Source: JAUZQZ01 sp036985955
GTDB lineage: Bacteria; Pseudomonadota; Zetaproteobacteria; Mariprofundales; Mariprofundaceae
Assembly (NCBI GenBank): GCA_036985955.1
Contig: BTQQ01000096.1
Span: forward strand, 1-6,654
Direction of reading: 5' to 3'
DNA: 6,654 bases
Position 1 is the stretch's first letter; each line of letters starts with the position of its first letter. The notes under the pieces are model-generated. The model searched no databases and was not told the DNA's origin. It saw nothing but the letters and a program-made list of their open reading frames with translations. Both the position numbers and the translations under genes were made by a program. Positions 1 to 3,387 of the stretch are shown piece after piece.

Positions 1-473
1 AACGCGCAGCCGGCATAAAACCGGGTCGCCTCCTCGGAGCCGACCGGCAGATAATTGATGAGGATTTCCGCGCCGGATTCCTTAAGCACCCGAACGATTT
101 CTTCTTCGCCGGGTTCCGGCTTATCGGCCAGCATAAAGGTACGTTTCTCGTCATAATTCTTCATGTGGTCCGAAAATCCGTCCAGAATTCTGCCCATCCG
201 TACAATGACACCGGACTCGGGGATTTCGGAACAGAAAACGGCCGTGCAGTTGGGGGCGGAAAAAATGGCCTTGTTCACATCGACGCCGACTTTGCGTTTG
301 TCGATATCGAAGGCTGCAACGGCCTCGATATCGCCAGGTTTGTACCCGCCAATCTCCCAATGCATCAGACCAATGGCGTTTTTCGGGGACTTTTCCCGGT
401 AGTAGTGGATGCCCTGTATCAGGGAGCTGGCACAGTTTCCAACCCCGACAATAGCGACCTTGATGTTCTTCAT
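1..473 (-). CDS. ino1: myo-inositol-1-phosphate synthase (inositol-3-phosphate synthase), N-terminal part, cut by the window edge
   Basis: Cytoplasmic NAD-dependent enzyme that isomerises glucose 6-phosphate to 1L-myo-inositol 1-phosphate, the entry step to inositol lipids and inositol solutes. Reading the minus strand from the ATG at 473 gives 157 uninterrupted codons to the edge; the C-terminal catalytic part lies outside. The N-terminus has the Rossmann dinucleotide motif VAIVGVGNCASSL (residues 6-18), then GLMH (35-38), AAFDIDKRKVG (53-63) and NYLPVGSEEA (140-149). This is the pattern I know from the short actinobacterial and archaeal class (for example the Mycobacterium enzyme), not the longer eukaryotic class. 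An AAGGA ribosome binding site lies 10 bases upstream of the ATG. The gene diverges from the rimP operon and has no obvious functional link to it. No frameshift or missing motif is visible. The family call is confident; the inositol product made in this organism cannot be told from here. Confidence 0.93.
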   Translation of the reverse strand, partial: MKNIKVAIVGVGNCASSLIQGIHYYREKSPKNAIGLMHWEIGGYKPGDIEAVAAFDIDKRKVGVDVNKAIFSAPNCTAVFCSEIPESGVIVRMGRILDGFSDHMKNYDEKRTFMLADKPEPGEEEIVRVLKESGAEILINYLPVGSEEATRFYAGCA

Positions 474-510
474 CTTTTTTATTTCCTTTTATATTCTCGT
501 CGATAAATAC

Positions 511-525
511 GGTTCTTTTCGAACC
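511..525. promoter_or_regulatory. short inverted repeat in the ino1 upstream region, possible operator
   Basis: GGTTC (511-515) and GAACC (521-525) form a perfect 5-bp dyad around a 5-base centre, 38 bases upstream of the ino1 start codon. On the minus strand the dyad ends just before a TATTTA stretch that could be a -10 element, so a protein bound here could affect ino1 transcription. It is short enough to be chance, and no regulator is encoded in the window. Confidence 0.25.
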
Positions 526-538
526 CACCCGTTCCGGT

Positions 539-553
539 CGTTGGGTTCCAACG
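539..553. promoter_or_regulatory. short inverted repeat in the ino1 upstream region, possible operator
   Basis: CGTTGG (539-544) and CCAACG (548-553) form a perfect 6-bp dyad around GTT. Its centre lies 28 bases from that of the dyad at 511-525, on the side away from ino1. Two perfect dyads so close together suggest a regulator binding region, but their half-sites differ, so they need not bind the same protein. Confidence 0.25.
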
Positions 554-746
554 CTTGTTACACACTTGAACCACGGAAATCAACGCACAATTTCCCATGA
601 GGCACCATGTCCTTGAGCAACATGGCGGTATTGTAGAAGCTGATAAACCGCAACAGGCTGATCTGGTGCTGACCGAACGGTTTTTGAATTTAGCACATCT
701 CTATCAGTGTGCATAGATCACGGGCTCAGCAAAATATGCCGGGCGC

Positions 747-775
747 TTGCTCTCTACCTGTTTGAGGCCTATCAT
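747..775 (+). promoter_or_regulatory. probable sigma70-type promoter of the rimP-nusA-infB operon
   Basis: The -35 candidate TTGCTC (747-752) matches the consensus at its first three positions. The -10 candidate TATCAT (770-775) matches five of six. The spacer is the optimal 17 bases (753-769). Transcription would begin near 781-784, giving a leader of about 50 bases that starts almost at the foot of the 787-808 hairpin. This is the best promoter I found upstream of rimP; I did not find a competitor of equal quality. Confidence 0.5.
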
Positions 776-786
776 TCGCAACGTTG

Positions 787-818
787 AAAGTGAGCTGCGG
801 CTCGCTTTTTTGTTTTTT
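787..818 (+). terminator. terminator-like hairpin in the rimP leader (possible attenuator)
   Basis: AAAGTGAGC (787-795) pairs with GCTCGCTTT (800-808) in a 9-bp stem with one T-G wobble and a TGCG tetraloop (796-799). A T-tract broken by one G follows (809-818). This has the form of an intrinsic terminator. It lies between the probable promoter and the first gene, and its T-tract runs straight into the rimP ribosome binding site at 819. It could end transcription arriving from upstream, act as an attenuator controlled by NusA, or simply be a stabilising 5' hairpin if transcription starts near 783. The structure is visible; its role is inferred. Confidence 0.6.
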
Positions 819-822
819 GGAG
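819..822 (+). promoter_or_regulatory. ribosome binding site that sets the rimP start at TTG 832
   Basis: GGAG lies nine bases upstream of TTG 832 and directly after the T-tract of the leader hairpin. It decides against the in-frame TTG at 784: that start would translate the hairpin and T-run into residues with no place in RimP. The next in-frame ATG (856) would remove the first helix of the protein. Confidence 0.6.
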
Positions 823-831
823 CAAGCTGAA

Positions 832-1314
832 TTGATTGAAGATCGTATCCTGGACATGTTGATACCCATTGCCCATGAAATGGGCGTGGATGTGTTAAAG
901 GTTAGCCTGGGTGGAGGTGACCATCAGCAATTGCTTCGGGTTATTGTTGATCAGGCAGGCGGTGTTTCCTTTGAGAGTGTGGAGAGGATCAGCCGGGCCT
1001 TGTCTCTTTTGCTCGATGCGGAGGATATAATACGAGGGCGTTATCGTCTGGAGGTGAGTTCGCCGGGACTGAACTGGCCATTGGAAAGCGAGGCGGATTT
1101 TAACCGGCATACAGGCGAGATGTTGCAGGTGTGTTATGAAGACGGATCGAGCCTCACGGGAGAGAACCTTGGCCCCTGCGAGAGCGGTGTCCGCATTCGG
1201 AATGCAGACGGGAACGAACAGGATATTGACGTGCGTGAGGTGGCTAAAATTGTACGTGCGGTCGAATGGAATCGTGCCAGTACGCTGAAAAAGAAGAAAA
1301 AACAAGGCAAGTGA
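832..1314 (+). CDS. rimP: ribosome maturation factor RimP
   Basis: RimP binds the 30S subunit precursor in the cytoplasm and assists maturation around the S12 region. The TTG start at 832 gives 160 residues, close to the usual family length of about 150. The N-terminal alpha/beta domain (about 1-78) carries an RVIVD strand and ends in the family signature EVSSPGL (74-80). The SH3-like C-terminal domain covers about 85-145. The family normally continues the signature with D-R-P-L; here it reads N81-W82-P83-L84, an unusual Arg-to-Trp change. The protein ends in a lysine-rich tail (KKKKKQGK) encoded by an A-rich run. It is the first gene of the operon, as in most bacteria; its stop codon overlaps the nusA ribosome binding site. 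The family assignment is secure; the start codon is less so. Confidence 0.92.
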   Translation: MIEDRILDMLIPIAHEMGVDVLKVSLGGGDHQQLLRVIVDQAGGVSFESVERISRALSLLLDAEDIIRGRYRLEVSSPGLNWPLESEADFNRHTGEMLQVCYEDGSSLTGENLGPCESGVRIRNADGNEQDIDVREVAKIVRAVEWNRASTLKKKKKQGK

Positions 1315-1324
1315 GGAAATATTA

Positions 1325-2791
1325 ATGGATGTCCAGATGTTGCAGGTTGCACAAGCCGTAGCGCGTGAAAAAGGCGTTGAAGAAGAGCTGGTGATTGATG
1401 CGATGGAGCAGGCTATCAAAACAGCCGCCCGACGCACTTATGGCGATAAGCATGTGGAAACCAAGATTGACCGCGAAACCGGGGCGATGGAACTTTACCA
1501 TGTGCGCACGGTTGTTGAGGAAGTAGAAGACGAACTCAATGAGTTGACACTTGAAGAAGCCAGGGAACTGGATGCAAATGCGGAAATCGGCACCGAATTC
1601 AAGGAATCCCTTCCACCCATTGAGTTGGGCCGTATTGCTGCCCAGACAGCCAAACAGGTCATCAACCAGAAAATCCGGGAAGCTGAACGCGATCGAGTGG
1701 TAGCCGAATACGAGCCTCGCGTGGGTGAGCTGATTACCGGCATCGTCAAGCGTGTTGAGCGTGGAAATGTCTATGTCGATCTGGGGCGGGGTGAGGCGGT
1801 GATGTACCGCGAGGATCTGTTGCCGCGTGAGTCCTACCGTCAGGGAGATCGGGTGCGCGCCTATCTGCGTGAAGTTCGCAACCAGCCCAAAGGTCCGCTG
1901 GTGTTTGTATCGCGTTCGGATGCGGGCATGGTACAGCGCTTGTTCGAGCAGGAAGTGCCGGAGATTGCCGATGGGCTGGTGACGATTCAGGCCATTGCCC
2001 GTGATCCGGGTTCACGCACCAAGATTGCCGTCATCTCGAATGATGCCGGCGTTGATCCTGTCGGTGCCTGCGTGGGCATGCGCGGTGCGCGCGTACAGGC
2101 GGTCGTGAATGAATTGCACGGTGAGAAGATCGACATTATCGAATGGACGCCGGACATGGTGACCTTTGTGGTGAATGCATTGGCTCCGGCCGAGATTGAT
2201 CGTGTGTTGGTGGATGAAGAAAATAACACCATTGAGGTTGCCGTAGCCGAAGATCAGCTGGCGATTGCGATTGGACGCAGGGGACAGAATGTCCGTTTGG
2301 CTTCCGAGTTGACCGGCTGGAGTATTGAAATTATGACTGCCGGTGAGGAACGCGAGAAGCGCGCTTCCGAAATTGATGCGGCCAAGGCTATGTTCCAGGA
2401 AGCGCTTGATATCGATGAAGACTTTGCCACATTGCTTTGTAATGAGGGGTTTGTTTCTCTGGAGAACCTTGCCTACTGCGCAGCTGAAGAATTGGCAGCC
2501 ATCGATGCACTGGATGAGGAAACCGCGCACGAATTACAAAACCGCGCACGAAATGTTCTTTTGCAGCAGGAGCTTGGTAGAAACGAACGAGCAGAAATTG
2601 AAGATAGTCTGCTGCAATTGCCGGATATGACCAATGAGTTGGCTGATCAACTTGCCGTTCGCAAGATTGGCAATGCGGAAGCGCTGGCTGATGCTGCGGT
2701 GGATGATCTGGAAGGCGTGGAAGGCATTTCCCGTGAACAACTGGAGGCGTTAATCCTTGCTGCCAGGGAGGCGTGCGGCTGGTTTGACTGA
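1325..2791 (+). CDS. nusA: transcription termination/antitermination factor NusA
   Basis: NusA binds RNA polymerase and nascent RNA, slowing elongation and modulating pausing, intrinsic termination and antitermination complexes. At 488 residues it is close to the E. coli protein (495). Domains in order: acidic polymerase-binding N-terminal domain (about 1-125); S1 domain (about 134-200, starting GELITGIV); KH1 (about 225-290) with DPVGACVGMRGARVQ and its GMRG loop at 251-254; KH2 (about 295-345) with GRRG at 317-320 followed by QNVRLASELTGW; and two helix-hairpin-helix acidic repeats, AR1 (about 360-420) and AR2 (about 429-488), ending in ACGWFD. Two AR repeats are typical of many Pseudomonadota and absent from Bacillota. 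The ATG is preceded by GAGG with an 8-base spacing, overlapping the rimP stop. In E. coli NusA regulates this operon; the leader hairpin at 787-818 would be the natural target here. All motifs are intact. Confidence 0.97.
   Translation: MDVQMLQVAQAVAREKGVEEELVIDAMEQAIKTAARRTYGDKHVETKIDRETGAMELYHVRTVVEEVEDELNELTLEEARELDANAEIGTEFKESLPPIELGRIAAQTAKQVINQKIREAERDRVVAEYEPRVGELITGIVKRVERGNVYVDLGRGEAVMYREDLLPRESYRQGDRVRAYLREVRNQPKGPLVFVSRSDAGMVQRLFEQEVPEIADGLVTIQAIARDPGSRTKIAVISNDAGVDPVGACVGMRGARVQAVVNELHGEKIDIIEWTPDMVTFVVNALAPAEIDRVLVDEENNTIEVAVAEDQLAIAIGRRGQNVRLASELTGWSIEIMTAGEEREKRASEIDAAKAMFQEALDIDEDFATLLCNEGFVSLENLAYCAAEELAAIDALDEETAHELQNRARNVLLQQELGRNERAEIEDSLLQLPDMTNELADQLAVRKIGNAEALADAAVDDLEGVEGISREQLEALILAAREACGWFD
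2520..2552 (+). repeat. 14-base direct repeat inside nusA, period 19
   Basis: AAACCGCGCACGAA occurs at 2520-2533 and again at 2539-2552. The period of 19 bases is not a multiple of three, so the copies are read in different frames (T-A-H-E in the first, N-R-A-R in the second). It lies within AR1 of nusA. Recombination between the copies would frameshift nusA. It may be a local duplication or chance. Confidence 0.6.
2765..2771 (+). promoter_or_regulatory. candidate ribosome binding site for the ylxR fusion gene
   Basis: AGGGAGG, inside the end of nusA, lies 12 bases before TTG 2784. A competing GGAGG (2743-2747) lies nine bases before an in-frame TTG at 2757. The downstream start is preferred because it leaves eight residues between the initiator and the RRC motif, as in known YlxR proteins. 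The upstream start has the better spacing and cannot be excluded. Confidence 0.4.
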
Positions 2792-3380
2792 AGTAGCGAA
2801 GGTGCAGCGGCGTTGTGTTAGCTGCCGGCAATCGCGTAGCAAAAGTGATATGATGCGTCTGGTATGCGATGAGGAAGGCTCGGTGTGGCCTGATGTGCTG
2901 CAGAAAGCGCCTGGCCGGGGCGCATACGTGTGTTGGGGCAAATGTTTGAACCATTTGCAGGACAGGCATTTGCGTGCGGCATGGAAAGGCAGGATGTCCG
3001 GGATGGATCAGGCGAAGGCGTTGCGCCAGCGTTCGGCGGTGGCGCTTTTACGTTTGTGTCGGCAATATGTGCGCCGCGTGCGCCATAGCGTAAACATTGG
3101 GCGTGATGCCGTAATGCATCGTATGTGGGTTCACACACCAATGCTGATTGTGCTGGCAATGGATGCTGGTGAGGCGTTGAAGCGCCAGATACGTCAGGCT
3201 TGCGCCAAGCGTGAAGGCGCAGGACTGAAAACGGCATGTAATTCCTTTGGGAGTTCAGCTTTGTTGAGTGAGTTCCTGGAGAGAGAGAAGGTATCGGTGT
3301 TGGCGATGGATGATACGCCGGTAAGTGAAAAGTGGTTGCAATACTGCATATGGTATGAGCAACTATTGAAAACGGAGTAA
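2784..3380 (+). CDS. ylxR: YlxR (DUF448) domain fused to a degenerate L7Ae-like domain, putative RNA-binding protein
   Basis: A 198-residue protein read from TTG 2784, overlapping the end of nusA by 8 bases. The N-terminal YlxR domain (about 9-80) shows the family pattern RRCVSC (9-14), a charged S-K-S-D segment and the hallmark GRGAY (44-48). It has a CxxC (C11, C14) and a later CxxxC (C50, C54) that could hold a metal. The C-terminal half (about 86-181) fits the YlxQ/L7Ae fold: a helix, an IVLAMDA strand-turn (122-128), and a late VSVLAMDD strand. The usual GK-x-x-x-G RNA-contact segment is replaced by an Arg-rich stretch (RQYVRRVRH). In Bacillota ylxR and ylxQ are separate genes at this position; the fusion is known in Alphaproteobacteria. 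The Bacillus YlxR (RnpM) is reported to modulate RNase P; a similar role here is inference. The family is sure, the function and start less so. Confidence 0.82.
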   Translation: MTEVAKVQRRCVSCRQSRSKSDMMRLVCDEEGSVWPDVLQKAPGRGAYVCWGKCLNHLQDRHLRAAWKGRMSGMDQAKALRQRSAVALLRLCRQYVRRVRHSVNIGRDAVMHRMWVHTPMLIVLAMDAGEALKRQIRQACAKREGAGLKTACNSFGSSALLSEFLEREKVSVLAMDDTPVSEKWLQYCIWYEQLLKTE

Positions 3381-3387
3381 GCTACAA

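Larger units (their letters stand above)
474..786. other. divergent intergenic region between ino1 and the rimP operon
   Basis: About 310 bases without a convincing gene. Reading left to right it holds the A/T-rich ino1 leader (474-510), two short perfect dyads (511-525 and 539-553), a third inverted repeat (CCATGT at 605-610 with ACATGG at 620-625), an open 39-codon ATG frame (597-716) without a good ribosome binding site, a weak imperfect hairpin (AAACCG 645-650 against CGGTTT 678-683, followed by TTG), and the probable rimP promoter at 747-775. I looked for a tRNA, because E. coli carries metY upstream of rimP, and found no cloverleaf. For ino1 I see only -10-like A/T stretches on the minus strand and no matching -35, so its promoter is unassigned. 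Confidence 0.6.

Noticed and set aside
151..528. Minus-strand ORF of 125 codons overlapping ino1
   Set aside because: It is the wrong frame of the ino1 region; the true frame carries the GVGNCASSL and NYLPVGSEEA motifs.
645..688. Terminator formed by AAACCG/CGGTTT plus T-run
   Set aside because: The stem has a large bulge and mismatch and the T-run is short; noted only as a weak hairpin.
474..786. tRNA upstream of rimP, as metY in E. coli
   Set aside because: No acceptor, anticodon and T-arm combination could be assembled on either strand.
784..831. Longer rimP starting at TTG 784
   Set aside because: These codons are the leader hairpin and T-run; the peptide has no RimP counterpart, and GGAG at 819-822 fits the TTG at 832.
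895..1437. Minus-strand 180-codon ORF opposite rimP and the nusA start
   Set aside because: Antisense shadow of two clearly recognised genes; no family motif.
1544..1549. Exact TTGACA in nusA as an internal promoter -35
   Set aside because: No -10-like hexamer at 16-18 bases downstream; it lies in conserved coding sequence.
2388..2969. Minus-strand 193-codon ORF opposite the end of nusA and start of ylxR
   Set aside because: Low-complexity antisense reading of conserved plus-strand genes; no recognisable domain.
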